Assembly (NCBI RefSeq): GCF_000230995.2
Contig: NC_019973.1
Span: 2,246,001 to 2,310,000, forward strand
From: Mesorhizobium australicum WSM2073
Lineage (GTDB): Bacteria > Pseudomonadota > Alphaproteobacteria > Rhizobiales > Rhizobiaceae
Direction of reading: 5' to 3'
Length of the DNA stretch: 64,000 bases
Each line of letters opens with the position of its first letter. The first letter of the stretch is position 1. The position numbers were made by a program, and so were the translations under genes. This document shows positions 8,946-18,137 of this stretch, piece by piece. Below the pieces are notes generated by a model, which saw only the letters and a program-made list of their open reading frames with translations, had not been told where the DNA came from and ran no database searches.

Positions 8946-9803
8946 ATGACCTCGCAGACCAAACCAGGCTCAGGCAGCGGCACGATCACCACCAAGGACG
9001 GCACGCAGATCTATTACAAGGACTGGGGAACCGGTCAGCCCATCGTGTTCCATCACGGCTGGCCGCTGAGCAGCGACGACTGGGATGCACAGATGCTGTT
9101 CTTCCTGGGCCAAGGCTACCGGGTCATCGCCCACGACCGCCGCGGCCACGGCCGTTCGACGCAGACGGATATCGGCAACGAGATGGACACCTATGCCGCC
9201 GATGTGGCTGAACTTGTCGCGCATCTCGACCTCAAGGACGCCATCCATGTCGGCCATTCGACGGGTGGCGGCGAGGTGGCGCGCTATGTCTCCCAGTATG
9301 GAGCGGGCGGCCGTGTCGCCAAGGCAGCGTTGCTCGGCGCGGTACCGCCGATCATGCTCAAGACCCCAGCCAATCCCGGCGGCCTGCCGATCGAGGTCTT
9401 CGACGGCTTCCGCTCCGGCGTCGCCGCCAACCGCGCGCAGCTATATCTGGATGTTCCCGCTGGCCCGTTCTACGGGTTCAACCGTCCGGGCGCCGTGGTC
9501 TCGCAGGGCATTATCGACAACTGGTACCGCCAGGGCATGATGGGCGGCACCAAGGCGCATTACGACTGCATCAAAGCCTTCTCGGAGACCGACTTCACCG
9601 AAGACCTCGAGAAGATCGACGTGCCGGTGCTGGTCATGCATGGCGACGACGACCAGATCGTGCCGATCGCCGACTCGGCGCTGCTGAGCATCAAGCTGCT
9701 CAAGAAGGGCGAGCTCAAGGTCTACAAGGGCTTTCCGCACGGCATGGCCACCACCCACGCCGATGTCATCAACGCCGACCTGCTGGCTTTCTTCAAGGCC
9801 TGA
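8946..9803 (+). CDS. alpha/beta hydrolase, cofactor-free haloperoxidase/perhydrolase type
   Basis: The 285-residue protein has [15 protein letters not shown], the GHSTGG nucleophile elbow (Ser105), an acid residue in HGDDDQIVP (near 236) and His265 in FPHG. This is the pattern of non-heme chloroperoxidase-like hydrolases, which make peracids or cleave esters. The substrate is unknown. The start has a GGAG ribosome site. Control by the divergent OhrR-like repressor suggests a role in peroxide or organic-acid stress. A terminator hairpin follows 19 bp after the stop. Confidence 0.9.
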   Translation: MTSQTKPGSGSGTITTKDGTQIYYKDWGTGQPIVFHHGWPLSSDDWDAQMLFFLGQGYRVIAHDRRGHGRSTQTDIGNEMDTYAADVAELVAHLDLKDAIHVGHSTGGGEVARYVSQYGAGGRVAKAALLGAVPPIMLKTPANPGGLPIEVFDGFRSGVAANRAQLYLDVPAGPFYGFNRPGAVVSQGIIDNWYRQGMMGGTKAHYDCIKAFSETDFTEDLEKIDVPVLVMHGDDDQIVPIADSALLSIKLLKKGELKVYKGFPHGMATTHADVINADLLAFFKA

Positions 9804-9822
9804 AGCCCTCCGCCTGAACAGA

Positions 9823-9854
9823 AAAAGGCATCCGCCATATGGCGGGTGCCTTTT
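9823..9854. terminator. bidirectional intrinsic terminator
   Basis: AAAAGGCA-T-CCGCC-ATAT-GGCGG-G-TGCCTTTT forms a 14-bp stem with one G-T pair and A/T tracts on both sides. It sits between the convergent hydrolase and Fsr-type genes and can serve both. Confidence 0.85.
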
Positions 9855-9870
9855 GCCTGGAACAGATGAT

Positions 9871-11112
9871 TCAAGCGGCCGCTTGCGCCTTCCGGGCTTC
9901 CTTCATGTTGGGCAGGAACACCGTCAGCAGCCCCAGGAACGGCAGGTAGGAGCAGATCTGGAAGACAAAGTCGATGCCCTTCATGTCGGCGACGACGCCA
10001 AGCACCGCGGCCGCGATGCCGCCGACGCCGAAGGCGAAGCCGAAGAAGATGCCGGCGATCGTGCCGACGCGGCCCGGCACCAGCTCCTGCGCGAAGACGA
10101 CGATGTTGGAGAAGGCCGACGACAGGATGAGGCCGATCAGCACGGTCAGCACCATCGTCCATTCCATGTTGGCGTAGGGCAGCGCCAGGGTGAAGGGCAG
10201 GACACCGACGATCGAGAACCAGATCATCGCCTTTTGTCCATAGCGGTCGCCGAAGGGACCGCCGAGCAGGATGCCCAGCGCCGAAGAGCCGAGGAAGAGG
10301 AACAGCATGACCTGCGACATCTGCACCGAAACGCCGAACTTATGGATGGAATAGAAGGTGTAGTAGCTGGCCAGGCTGGCGATGTAGGCGTTCTTGGTCA
10401 GCACCAGCAAGGTCAGCACCGCCAGGGCCCACATCACCTTGCGGCGCGGGAAGGGCGACACGAAGCTTGCCGCCTTGCGATTGCCTTGCGCTGCGCGCAG
10501 GCGGCTGTACCAGCCGCCGACCTGCCACAGGATGACGATGCCGATCAGCGAGCCGACGGCGAACCAGGCGATGCTGGTCTGGCCGAAAGGCACGACGATG
10601 AAGGCGGCCAGCAAGGGACCCATGGACTGGCCGAAATTGCCGCCGACCTGGAACAGCGACTGCGCCAGGCCAAACCGGCCGCCGGATGCGAAGCGGGCGA
10701 TGCGCGAGGATTCCGGATGGAAGATCGCCGAACCGATGCCGATCAGCGAGGCGCCGATCAGCAGCAGGTAGTAGTGCCCGGCATAGGCCAGCACGACCAG
10801 GCCGATCAGCGACGATGCCATGCCCCAGGGCAGCGAGTAAGGCATCGGCCGCTTGTCGGTGACCGCGCCGATGATCGGCTGCAGCAGGGATGCCGTTACC
10901 TGGAAGGTGAAGGTCAACAGCCCGATCTGCCAGAAGTCGAGGCCGTAATTGTCTTTCAGAAGCGGATAGATGGCCGATAACAGCGACTGCATGATGTCGT
11001 TGATGGAGTGGCAGAGGCTCACCGCCAGGATAACGGTGAAGGCCGTAGCCTGGGCTGACGCGTGACTGGCGGTCGCAGGCGGCGCGACGCTGGTGGCGGT
11101 CGTATCGGTCAA
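9871..11112 (-). CDS. MFS exporter, fosmidomycin-resistance (Fsr) type
   Basis: The 413-residue transporter has about 12 membrane segments. Early motifs are LCHSINDIMQSLLSAIYP and LLTFTFQVTASLLQP; IGIGSAIFHPESSRIAR follows, all characteristic of Fsr-like major facilitators. It probably exports a small toxic compound; the substrate is not certain. The start appears to be TTG at 11112, placed after a GGAG. The AraC-type regulator is divergent, 139 bp away, and is the natural candidate regulator. Confidence 0.88.
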   Translation of the reverse strand: MTDTTATSVAPPATASHASAQATAFTVILAVSLCHSINDIMQSLLSAIYPLLKDNYGLDFWQIGLLTFTFQVTASLLQPIIGAVTDKRPMPYSLPWGMASSLIGLVVLAYAGHYYLLLIGASLIGIGSAIFHPESSRIARFASGGRFGLAQSLFQVGGNFGQSMGPLLAAFIVVPFGQTSIAWFAVGSLIGIVILWQVGGWYSRLRAAQGNRKAASFVSPFPRRKVMWALAVLTLLVLTKNAYIASLASYYTFYSIHKFGVSVQMSQVMLFLFLGSSALGILLGGPFGDRYGQKAMIWFSIVGVLPFTLALPYANMEWTMVLTVLIGLILSSAFSNIVVFAQELVPGRVGTIAGIFFGFAFGVGGIAAAVLGVVADMKGIDFVFQICSYLPFLGLLTVFLPNMKEARKAQAAA

Positions 11113-11251
11113 GATAGGCTCCGTAGTCTTTTTGGCGGGTTGTTACCGCAGGCGACGTGGCGGGCGCTTCCCGCAGGCAGCCTTATAGTCCGGTTGCCAG
11201 GCGACTTCTTTCGTGGTTTGGTCCAATAGTTTCGCAAGTGGGCCATCTCGA

Positions 11252-12148
11252 ATGCCAAAAACCAGGGAAATTTTCGGCGCCGGCCACACCGACCTCGAGC
11301 AATTGCACGGGCTGCGCTGGCAGTGGCTCGAGCAGGCGGTCGGGCCGGCGGTGGTGCTGCCGACCGAATATCCGGATGGCTACCACGTGCCGCACCACCA
11401 CCACAGCCGCAGCCAGTTGCTGCATGCGCTGGTCGGCGTCGTGCTGGTGACGACGCGGCATGGGCGCTGGATGGTGCCGCCGGACCATGCGATGTGGATT
11501 CCAGCCGGCATCGAACATTCCGTCGAGATGCTCGGCGACGTCTCGATGCGCTCGGTCTATGTCATACCGCAGGCGATCCCAGGCCTGCCGGAGGGCATGC
11601 GCGTCGTCGGCGTCACTGACCTGATGCACAGTCTTATCGTGGAATCCGAGAAGCTGCCGCAAGGCGGCGAACTGGAAGGGCGCGGTGGCCTGATCATGAG
11701 CCTGCTGCTGCATGAGATCCCGCAATTGCCGGAGCGGCCGCTCGGCCTGCCGTTCCCGTCGGATCCCAAACTGGCGGCGCTCTGCCGGCGTTTCGTCGCC
11801 GCACCCTCACCGCACGCGACCATCGACGAATGGGCCGATACCGTCGGCATGAGCCGGCGCTCCTTCACGCGCGCCTTCCAGCGGCAGACCGGCCTGTCGC
11901 TGTCGACATGGCGCCAGCAGGCCTGCCTGTTCGCGGCGCTGCCGAGGCTCGCCGATGGCGAGCCGATCACGCGGGTGGCGCTCGATCTCGGCTATGACAG
12001 CGTGCCGGCCTTCATCACCATGTTCAAGCGCATGCTTGGCTCCTCGCCGCGCGGCTATATGCGCGGCGCGCGTGATGCCGGCGAAGGCATGCGGCGAGCC
12101 CCGGCCCGGTTGGAGGCGCCGACGCCATCGGCCTTGCCGCAGGAATAA
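11252..12148 (+). CDS. AraC-family regulator with cupin sensor domain
   Basis: The 298-residue protein has an N-terminal cupin (HHHHSRSQLLHALVG, WMVPPDHAMWIPAGIEHSVE). Two C-terminal helix-turn-helix motifs follow (WADTVGMSRRSFTRAFQRQTGLS and RVALDLGYDSVPAFITMFKRMLG). I start at ATG 11252; an upstream alternative at 11213 lacks support. It is divergent from the Fsr-type exporter and may control it, as AraC/exporter pairs often do. The stop codon lies inside the first unit of an 18-bp tandem repeat, so the extreme C-terminus (TPSALPQE) borders repeat DNA. Confidence 0.88.
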   Translation: MPKTREIFGAGHTDLEQLHGLRWQWLEQAVGPAVVLPTEYPDGYHVPHHHHSRSQLLHALVGVVLVTTRHGRWMVPPDHAMWIPAGIEHSVEMLGDVSMRSVYVIPQAIPGLPEGMRVVGVTDLMHSLIVESEKLPQGGELEGRGGLIMSLLLHEIPQLPERPLGLPFPSDPKLAALCRRFVAAPSPHATIDEWADTVGMSRRSFTRAFQRQTGLSLSTWRQQACLFAALPRLADGEPITRVALDLGYDSVPAFITMFKRMLGSSPRGYMRGARDAGEGMRRAPARLEAPTPSALPQE

Positions 12149-12222
12149 CTTGGGCCGCAGGGGTAACTTGGGCCGCATGAGCAATTTGGGCCGCAGGGGT
12201 AACTTGGGCCGCAGGGATAACT
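12146..12222. repeat. 18-bp tandem repeat, four copies
   Basis: Units are 12146-12163, 12164-12181, 12182-12199 and 12200-12217, then a partial TAACT. The consensus is TAACTTGGGCCGCAGGGG. The array starts at the stop codon of the araC-type gene and stops six bases before the end of prs, filling the space between convergent genes. The unit is a multiple of three and stays open in other frames. Length changes there would alter any read-through peptide without a frameshift. Confidence 0.95.
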
Positions 12223-12227
12223 GGTTT

Positions 12228-13163
12228 TCAGTCGAACAGGCTCGAGACCGATTCCTCGGTCGCTGTGCGCGAAATGGCTTCGCCCATCAGGTCGGCGATC
12301 GAGATGACGCGGATGTTGGGTGCGTCGAGCACGCCTTGCGTCGGCTGGATGGAATCGGTGATCACCAGTTCCTGCAGCTTCGAGCCGCTGATGCGAGCGA
12401 CCGCGCCGCCCGACAGCACGCCGTGGGTGATATAGGCGGTGACGCTGGTGGCGCCGTTGGCTAGCAGTGCGTCGGCGGCATTGCACAGCGTGCCGCCGGA
12501 ATCGACGATGTCGTCGATCAAAAGGCAATCCTTGCCGGCGACCGCGCCGATGATGTTCATGACTTCCGATTCGCCGGGACGCTCACGGCGCTTATCGACG
12601 ATGGCAAGTTGCGCGTCGAAACGCTTGGCAAGCGCACGCGCACGCACCACGCCGCCAATATCGGGCGACACGACGACGACATTGCCGAGTTGCTTGTACT
12701 TCGCCTTGACGTCACGGGCCATCACCGGCACCGAGAACAGATTGTCGGTGGGGATGTCGAAAAAGCCCTGGATCTGGCCGGCATGGAGATCCAGCGTCAA
12801 AACCCGGTCGACACCTGCACGGGTGATCATGTTGGCGACCAGCTTGGCAGAGATCGGCGTGCGCCCGGAAGCGCGGCGATCCTGCCTGGCATAGCCGAAA
12901 TAGGGAATAACCGCCGTGATGCGCTTGGCCGACGAGCGCATGAAGGCGTCGATCATGATGAGCAGTTCCATCAGGTGATCGTTGGTCGGAAACGAGGTCG
13001 ACTGCAGGATGAAGACATCCTCGCCGCGCACGTTTTCCTGGATCTCGACGAAGATTTCCTGGTCGGCGAAGCGCCTGACACTGGCCTTGCCCAGCGGGAC
13101 GTTGAGATAGCGGGCGACCGCTTCGGCCAGCACCCTGTTGGAATTGCCCGCGAAGAGTTTCAT
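12228..13163 (-). CDS. prs: ribose-phosphate pyrophosphokinase
   Basis: The 311-residue enzyme makes PRPP from ribose 5-phosphate and ATP, feeding purine, pyrimidine, histidine, tryptophan and NAD synthesis. Visible motifs are [40 protein letters not shown] and the PRPP loop [15 protein letters not shown]. The start at 13163 gives the canonical N-terminus; 16 more in-frame codons upstream are not conserved-looking. prs is normally close to rplY-pth-ychF; here a 4-kb block separates them. Confidence 0.97.
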   Translation of the reverse strand: MKLFAGNSNRVLAEAVARYLNVPLGKASVRRFADQEIFVEIQENVRGEDVFILQSTSFPTNDHLMELLIMIDAFMRSSAKRITAVIPYFGYARQDRRASGRTPISAKLVANMITRAGVDRVLTLDLHAGQIQGFFDIPTDNLFSVPVMARDVKAKYKQLGNVVVVSPDIGGVVRARALAKRFDAQLAIVDKRRERPGESEVMNIIGAVAGKDCLLIDDIVDSGGTLCNAADALLANGATSVTAYITHGVLSGGAVARISGSKLQELVITDSIQPTQGVLDAPNIRVISIADLMGEAISRTATEESVSSLFD

Positions 13164-13318
13164 GCACCGTTCCTGGTGGAGGACGGAGAAGCCTGGCGGA
13201 CTCTCCTGCACCTTTTAACCGGGCTTTTAGCGGCCCGCGCGGCTATTGCAAGCGCCGAGATCGTGAATCCGCCGGCTAAGCCTAAGAAAGCTGTTCGGCA
13301 TCACCGGCTGGCAACACC

Positions 13319-13954
13319 TCAACTCGCCTTGCCGCTGAGAAAGGCCGCAAACTGGTCGATGGTCTGGTCGGCGATCGCCTGCATGGTGGCTGGCGAGACC
13401 GACTTCCAGCTGTCGGCGCCCGCGCTGTCGCGGGAACCGGTGGAAGGCGCCTTCATCTGGCCGTTGATGCGGTGCAGCCGGTTGCCGGAGGGGTCGTAGA
13501 CATCCCAGACATAGATGACCGTGGTGTCCTTACCCTCCGTCATCGCCGAGAAGTAGCCCTTGAGCACATGGGTCGCGGTCTGGTCCTGGCTGCCGGCCAG
13601 CGTGATGCCGCGCTGCCTGGCGCGTGTCTGCAGTTCCGCCGTCAGCGGCGTGGCGGCTTCCACCGAAGCGCCGACGATCGGCGCGATCTGCAGCCGGGTC
13701 TTCGCCAGGATGGCGGCGGCCTGGGCCGAAGTGATGGGCGCGGGCGCGCCCGCCGTCGTGGTGGCCGTCGCGGCCGTGGATGGCGCCGGGGCGGGAACGG
13801 TGGCGGCAGCGCTGCCTTGCGTGGCCGGTGCGGGCTGCGCCGAGGCCGCCGGCGGGGTGATGGCGGAAGGTTCGAGGACGTCCTTTGCGTTGGTGCAGGC
13901 GGTCAAAGCCAATGCCACAAGCAATGACACGGTCGTCACATGCGATCGTCTCAT
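13319..13954 (-). CDS. predicted lipoprotein of unknown function
   Basis: The 211-residue protein has a lipoprotein signal, VSLLVALALTACTN, with the lipidated Cys after LTA. A low-complexity Pro/Ala/Thr linker (about residues 33-70) follows. A folded C-terminal domain has ILAKTRLQIAPIVGASVEAATPL and THVLKGYFSAMTEGKDTTVIYVWDVYDPSGNRLHRI. It should be anchored in the envelope and recurs in rhizobial genomes. The start with MRRSHVTT at 13954 gives the best signal peptide. It lies 43 bp from the M24 gene on the same strand. Confidence 0.8.
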   Translation of the reverse strand: MRRSHVTTVSLLVALALTACTNAKDVLEPSAITPPAASAQPAPATQGSAAATVPAPAPSTAATATTTAGAPAPITSAQAAAILAKTRLQIAPIVGASVEAATPLTAELQTRARQRGITLAGSQDQTATHVLKGYFSAMTEGKDTTVIYVWDVYDPSGNRLHRINGQMKAPSTGSRDSAGADSWKSVSPATMQAIADQTIDQFAAFLSGKAS

Positions 13955-13997
13955 TTGCCTTCTAACTCCTTGGCGAAGAACGCCTCCCATTATGGAT

Positions 13998-15149
13998 TCA
14001 CTGCACGATCAAGTCGAGATCATGGCGGGACAGCGGCTTCGGCTGGGATTCGGTGGTCAGGTAGGTGCGGCCAAGCGTCATCGCCGTCTCGGTCTCGGAG
14101 TCCATGATGATCATGTGGGCAAACAGCGTCATGTTCGGCGCGATCGGCTCGGGATTGCCCTGGTAGAACATCGGCATGTCCATCCAGGACGGCGTGAAGC
14201 GGGCGCCGACCGAATAGCCGCAGGCGTTCAGCCGGTGCTTGGTCAGCCCGTGCGCTTCCATGGTGCGGGCATGGGCGTCGAACACATCGCCGAAGCTGTT
14301 GCCCGGCGTCATCGCCTTTTCGACGGCCAGAAGTGCCGCGCGTGCGGCGTCGAACAGCTCCTGATGGCGCTTGGAGACCTTGCCGGTCAGCACCGTGCGC
14401 ATCATCGGCGCATGGTAGTGATGGAAGACGCCGGCCCATTCGAGCGTCAGCTGGTCGTTCTTGGTGAGCTTGCGGCGGCCGGCCTTGTAGCGGCACAGCA
14501 GCGCATCGACGCCGGAGCCGATGATGAACTCGTTGGCCGGATAGTCGCCGCCGCCGGCGAAGATCGCGCCCTGCATGGCGGCCAGGATCAGCGCCTCGTC
14601 GCCGCCCTGCTTGATCAGCGGCAGGGCCGCGTCCAGCGCGTCGTCGGAGAGATTGGCTGCCTTTTCGGCCTTGGCGACCTCGGCCGGGCTCTTGAACAGG
14701 CGCAGCCGCCCGACGATGCCGGAGGCGTCGGCGATCTGGCCGAAGGTCTGCAACTGCTCGTCCAGGCGGCGGCCATTATAGGCGGTCAGGCCGTGAGTGT
14801 CGTATTCGACGCCGATGCGGGCGCCGAGCAGGTCGAGTTCGTTAAGCAGGTTGCGCAGGTCGACCGCGGGATTGGCGCCGTCGCGGTCGGTCCACAGCAC
14901 GATGTTGTCGATGATCGAGGTTTGGCGCGCCTGGCGCAGATCGGCCGAGCGGGTCAGCAGCACCATCGAGCCGTCGGCCTTGACCACCAGGCACTGGAAG
15001 AAGCAGAAGCCGAACGTGTCGTAGCCGGTGAGCCAGTACATGCTTTCCTGGGCGAACAGCAGGATGGCGTCGAGCTTTTTCTCGGCCATCTCTATCATCA
15101 GCCGGTCGCGCCGCGCGTCGAATTCGGATCGTTCAAAATGCAGCGCCAT
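13998..15149 (-). CDS. M24-family (creatinase/Xaa-Pro peptidase-like) protein
   Basis: The 383-residue protein has an N-terminal creatinase domain (DRLMIEMAEKKLDAILLFAQESMYWLTGY) and a C-terminal pita-bread fold. Canonical metal ligands are not where expected: the usual Asp...Asp segment reads LEWAGVFHHYHAPMMRT, and the usual GHGIG reads GYSVG. It may therefore be a metal-independent amidinohydrolase-like enzyme, as creatinase and ectoine-hydrolase relatives are, rather than an aminopeptidase. It overlaps the pgeF stop by one base, so the two are translationally coupled. Confidence 0.82.
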   Translation of the reverse strand: MALHFERSEFDARRDRLMIEMAEKKLDAILLFAQESMYWLTGYDTFGFCFFQCLVVKADGSMVLLTRSADLRQARQTSIIDNIVLWTDRDGANPAVDLRNLLNELDLLGARIGVEYDTHGLTAYNGRRLDEQLQTFGQIADASGIVGRLRLFKSPAEVAKAEKAANLSDDALDAALPLIKQGGDEALILAAMQGAIFAGGGDYPANEFIIGSGVDALLCRYKAGRRKLTKNDQLTLEWAGVFHHYHAPMMRTVLTGKVSKRHQELFDAARAALLAVEKAMTPGNSFGDVFDAHARTMEAHGLTKHRLNACGYSVGARFTPSWMDMPMFYQGNPEPIAPNMTLFAHMIIMDSETETAMTLGRTYLTTESQPKPLSRHDLDLIVQ

Positions 15150-15943
15150 TATACCTTCTCCAAAACGATTGCCGAAACCTGCCGGCCATAATCGGGCTCC
15201 CTGCGGTGCGTGGTGCGCCGGTAGGAGTAAAACAGATCTTCCTCGGCATAGGTGCAGCGGCCAAGGCCATCGGCCGTCACACCAGCCTTGGCCAGCCGGT
15301 CGATCGTGTAGCGGTTGAGGTCGAACATCGAATGGCCGGCATGGGCCGAAGGCACGAAATACCGGGCATTTTCGCTGTCGGCCTCGACGAAGCGGGCGAC
15401 GAATTCGGGCCCGACCTCATAATTTGCAGGGCCGATTGAAGGGCCAAGCACGGCGACGATGTTTTCGCGCCGGGCGCCGAGGCGCTCCATGGCGGCAATG
15501 GTGTTTTCGAGCACGCCTGACAAAGCGCCTTTCCAGCCGGCATGCGCCGCGCCGATGATGCGCGCGCCGGCATCCGCGAACAGAACCGGGCCGCAATCGG
15601 CGGTAGAGGCGCCGATGGCGATGCCCGGCCGGTCGGTGACGATGGCATCGGCCTTTGGCCGCTCGCCGGCAAAGGGTTCCCTGGCGACGATGACGTCGGG
15701 CGAATGGACCTGCCAGGCGGTCAGCAGATGATTTGCGGGCACGCCCATCCAGGCGGCGACACGGGCGCGGTTCTCGGTCACCAGTGCCTGGTCGTCATCC
15801 GACCCGGTGCCGATGTTGAGGCCCCGGTAGATGCCCGTGGAGACACCGCCGATGCGGGTGAAATAGCCGTGGCGGATGCCTTGTGTCTGTGCCTTGTCCA
15901 GCAGCAGCGACCGAATGGGATCCGGTTTGGTCTGATTGAGCAT
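15149..15943 (-). CDS. pgeF: PgeF/YfiH-type purine nucleoside phosphorylase-laccase family protein
   Basis: The 264-residue protein has the family signatures HGYFTRIGGVSTGIYRGLNIG, TAWQVHSPDVI, STADCGPVLFAD with its metal-site Cys, and GAAHAGWKGA. Family members act on peptidoglycan precursors (PgeF editing), and some show purine nucleoside activity. I begin at ATG 15943 (MLNQTKP); an open frame continues upstream into the methyltransferase gene but is not expected to be translated. It overlaps the M24 gene by one base. Confidence 0.88.
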   Translation of the reverse strand: MLNQTKPDPIRSLLLDKAQTQGIRHGYFTRIGGVSTGIYRGLNIGTGSDDDQALVTENRARVAAWMGVPANHLLTAWQVHSPDVIVAREPFAGERPKADAIVTDRPGIAIGASTADCGPVLFADAGARIIGAAHAGWKGALSGVLENTIAAMERLGARRENIVAVLGPSIGPANYEVGPEFVARFVEADSENARYFVPSAHAGHSMFDLNRYTIDRLAKAGVTADGLGRCTYAEEDLFYSYRRTTHRREPDYGRQVSAIVLEKV

Positions 15944-16046
15944 GCGGGCGTTGTTGTCCGTGTGGGCGGTTTCGTCAAGGAAAAGCGGCCGGCAGTCCGG
16001 CGGCTCTTTTACCGGACGGGAGATTGGGAGGGGTAGCGACGAAAAG

Positions 16047-17135
16047 TCAATCCGCCGTTGCGAAGGGCCTGACGGAGACGTCGCGTGGAACGACGGCGAG
16101 GACCTTGAAGAGTTCGCCCATCGCTTGCGGCCCGGCGAGCCGTTCGACGGCATCCGATATCTTGTCGCGTGCCGCCTGGCCGGCATCGGCGCCCAGCTGG
16201 CCGGCGCGCTCCAGAATGCCCATGCCGAGCAGGAAATTGCCCTGCGTCGACAGATGGGCATCGAGACCATGCGCGCGCACGATCGCTGCAAGAGCGGCGA
16301 AATCGACATGGGACGTAAGGTCTGCCTCACCGGGATTGGCCAGCACATCTTCGTGACTGTGCCGGCGCAAGGCCTGCAGCGTGTCGCCGACACCGGGCCG
16401 CAGATGGCCGTAGTCGAGGAATAGCCCGGCGCCGCCATGAGCCGCCATGCGCTCAGCGATCGCCGCCATTAAGGCGGTGCGGGCGGGCGCGATTTCGACG
16501 ATCGCGCCTTGCGGCGCGTCGGCCGCATCCCTGGGCAGCAGCGTCGGGTCGACCGAGCCGGCGCCGGCGAAGAAGCAAAGATTGTCGGCATCGTCGAGGC
16601 CGACCATGCGCTCGCGCCAGTCGGCGCCGGCGCGGATGAACTGGCGGATGGGCACGGCGTCGAACAATTCGTTGCCGACGATCAACAGCGGTTGATGGGG
16701 CAGGGTCTCGATCGCTTCATGCCAGTCTATCGCGAAGGGTGTCGCTCCAAGCGTCTGCTTCTGGATCTCGGCCAAGCGCGGACTGGTCTCGATCATGGCG
16801 AAGGCGGCGCCGTTGGCCAAGGCCGGATCAAGCCGCGACAGAGTGCGCAGCATGTCCTTCATCAGCGTGCCGCGGCCGGGGCCGATCTCGGCGACGGTGA
16901 CCGGCATGGGCCGGCCGATCGCCGCCCAAGCCTGGTAAAGCCAGACAGCGACGAGTTCGCCGAACATCTGGCTGATCTCCGGTGCGGTGATGAAATCGCC
17001 GGCCGCGCCGAACGGCTCGCGTGTCGTGTAATAACCATCGCGCGGATCGAACAGGCACAGCGCCATGTATTCGTTGACGGGCATCGGACCGACCGCCTCG
17101 ATCAGGTCGACGATGCGAGCCTTCAGCCGCGTCAT
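16047..17135 (-). CDS. MidA/NDUFAF7-type SAM-dependent methyltransferase
   Basis: The 362-residue protein has [27 protein letters not shown] near the N-terminus. The SAM-binding glycine loop is [17 protein letters not shown], then [14 protein letters not shown] and [19 protein letters not shown]. The mitochondrial relative methylates an arginine of complex I during assembly; a similar job here is inference. The start overlaps the lgt stop by four bases, so it is coupled to lgt. Confidence 0.9.
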   Translation of the reverse strand: MTRLKARIVDLIEAVGPMPVNEYMALCLFDPRDGYYTTREPFGAAGDFITAPEISQMFGELVAVWLYQAWAAIGRPMPVTVAEIGPGRGTLMKDMLRTLSRLDPALANGAAFAMIETSPRLAEIQKQTLGATPFAIDWHEAIETLPHQPLLIVGNELFDAVPIRQFIRAGADWRERMVGLDDADNLCFFAGAGSVDPTLLPRDAADAPQGAIVEIAPARTALMAAIAERMAAHGGAGLFLDYGHLRPGVGDTLQALRRHSHEDVLANPGEADLTSHVDFAALAAIVRAHGLDAHLSTQGNFLLGMGILERAGQLGADAGQAARDKISDAVERLAGPQAMGELFKVLAVVPRDVSVRPFATAD

Positions 17136-17992
17136 GTCGCCTGCGGCTGCGCTTGCGTCACCGGCTTGGCCGTCGCCATCGCCCAGATGCCGGCCAGCAC
17201 CATCGGCGTCGACAGGATCATGCCCATGGTCAGCCAGTTGGTGCCGAGGAGATAGCCGAGCTGCTGGTCGGGCTCGCGGAAGAACTCCACGAAAATTCGT
17301 GACAGGCCGTAGCCGCAGATGAAGGCGCCGCCGACAAAGCGCGGTGTCTTCAGCTTGAGGCGCGAATGGGTAAGAATGCGCAGCACGACAAACAGCACCA
17401 GCCCTTCGAGCAAGGCCTCGTAGAGCTGGCTCGGATGGCGGGTGAACGGACCGCCGTTGGGGAATTCGATCGCCCAGGGCACATCGGTGGGCCGCCCCCA
17501 GAGCTCGGAATTAATGAAGTTGGCGACGCGCACGAGACCGAGACCGACCGGCACGCCAGCTGCCACGACATCGAACAGCGACCAGGTGCGGATGCCGCGC
17601 TTCATGGAAAACAGCGTCATGGCGAGGATGACGCCGAGCAGGCCGCCATGGAAGGACATGCCGCCTTGCCAGACAGCGAAGATGTCGAGCGGATGGGCGA
17701 TATAGCGCGCCAGGTCGTAGAACAGGACATAGCCGGTGCGGCCGCCCAGAACCACGCCAATGGCCGCCCAGACGATGAAATCGTCGAGATCCTCAGGCTT
17801 CATCGGCAGGACGCCGTCGGGCCAGAGTTTAGGATTGGCGGTGAGCCGCTTGGCATACCACCAGGCAAACAGGATGCCGACGATGTAACCGATGCCGTAC
17901 CAGTGCACCGCCAGCGGCCCGATCTGGACGAGGATCGGATTGATATTGGGAAAAGGCAGCGAAGCCAGCGGCAGCAGGAAATATTCGTTCAA
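17132..17992 (-). CDS. lgt: prolipoprotein diacylglyceryl transferase
   Basis: The 286-residue inner-membrane enzyme transfers diacylglycerol from phosphatidylglycerol to the lipobox cysteine of prolipoproteins. About seven membrane segments are visible. The Lgt signature is [32 protein letters not shown] carries the essential His-Gly, and [13 protein letters not shown] follows. Translation appears to begin at TTG 17992 ([10 protein letters not shown]); I see no strong ribosome site. It is the first gene of the minus-strand lgt-midA-pgeF-M24 series. Confidence 0.94.
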   Translation of the reverse strand: MNEYFLLPLASLPFPNINPILVQIGPLAVHWYGIGYIVGILFAWWYAKRLTANPKLWPDGVLPMKPEDLDDFIVWAAIGVVLGGRTGYVLFYDLARYIAHPLDIFAVWQGGMSFHGGLLGVILAMTLFSMKRGIRTWSLFDVVAAGVPVGLGLVRVANFINSELWGRPTDVPWAIEFPNGGPFTRHPSQLYEALLEGLVLFVVLRILTHSRLKLKTPRFVGGAFICGYGLSRIFVEFFREPDQQLGYLLGTNWLTMGMILSTPMVLAGIWAMATAKPVTQAQPQAT

Positions 17993-18071
17993 CGGGGAGC
18001 TCTCGGTTGCGATCGGCGCGGACCATGCGGCAGGGTTTTGGCAGGGTCAAGGCAAGGTCACGGGGGTCAAT

Positions 18072-18107
18072 GGTCCGGGAACAGATTCGGGTCCGGGAAC
18101 AGATTCG
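18072..18107. repeat. two exact 18-bp tandem copies
   Basis: GGTCCGGGAACAGATTCG occurs at 18072-18089 and again at 18090-18107 with no mismatch. It is in the gap between lgt and a BrnA-like gene. The unit length equals that of the array at 12146, but the sequence is unrelated. Confidence 0.9.
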
Positions 18108-18137
18108 CTTCCAGCTCCGTCGCCGGGGTGGGCGTGC

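Noticed and set aside
12146..12222. Possible CRISPR-like array
   Set aside because: The 18-bp units are directly adjacent with no spacers and no cas genes are near; it is a simple tandem repeat.
13560..15191. 543-codon open frame on the plus strand
   Set aside because: Runs antisense across the lipoprotein and M24 genes, both of which have clear family signatures on the minus strand.
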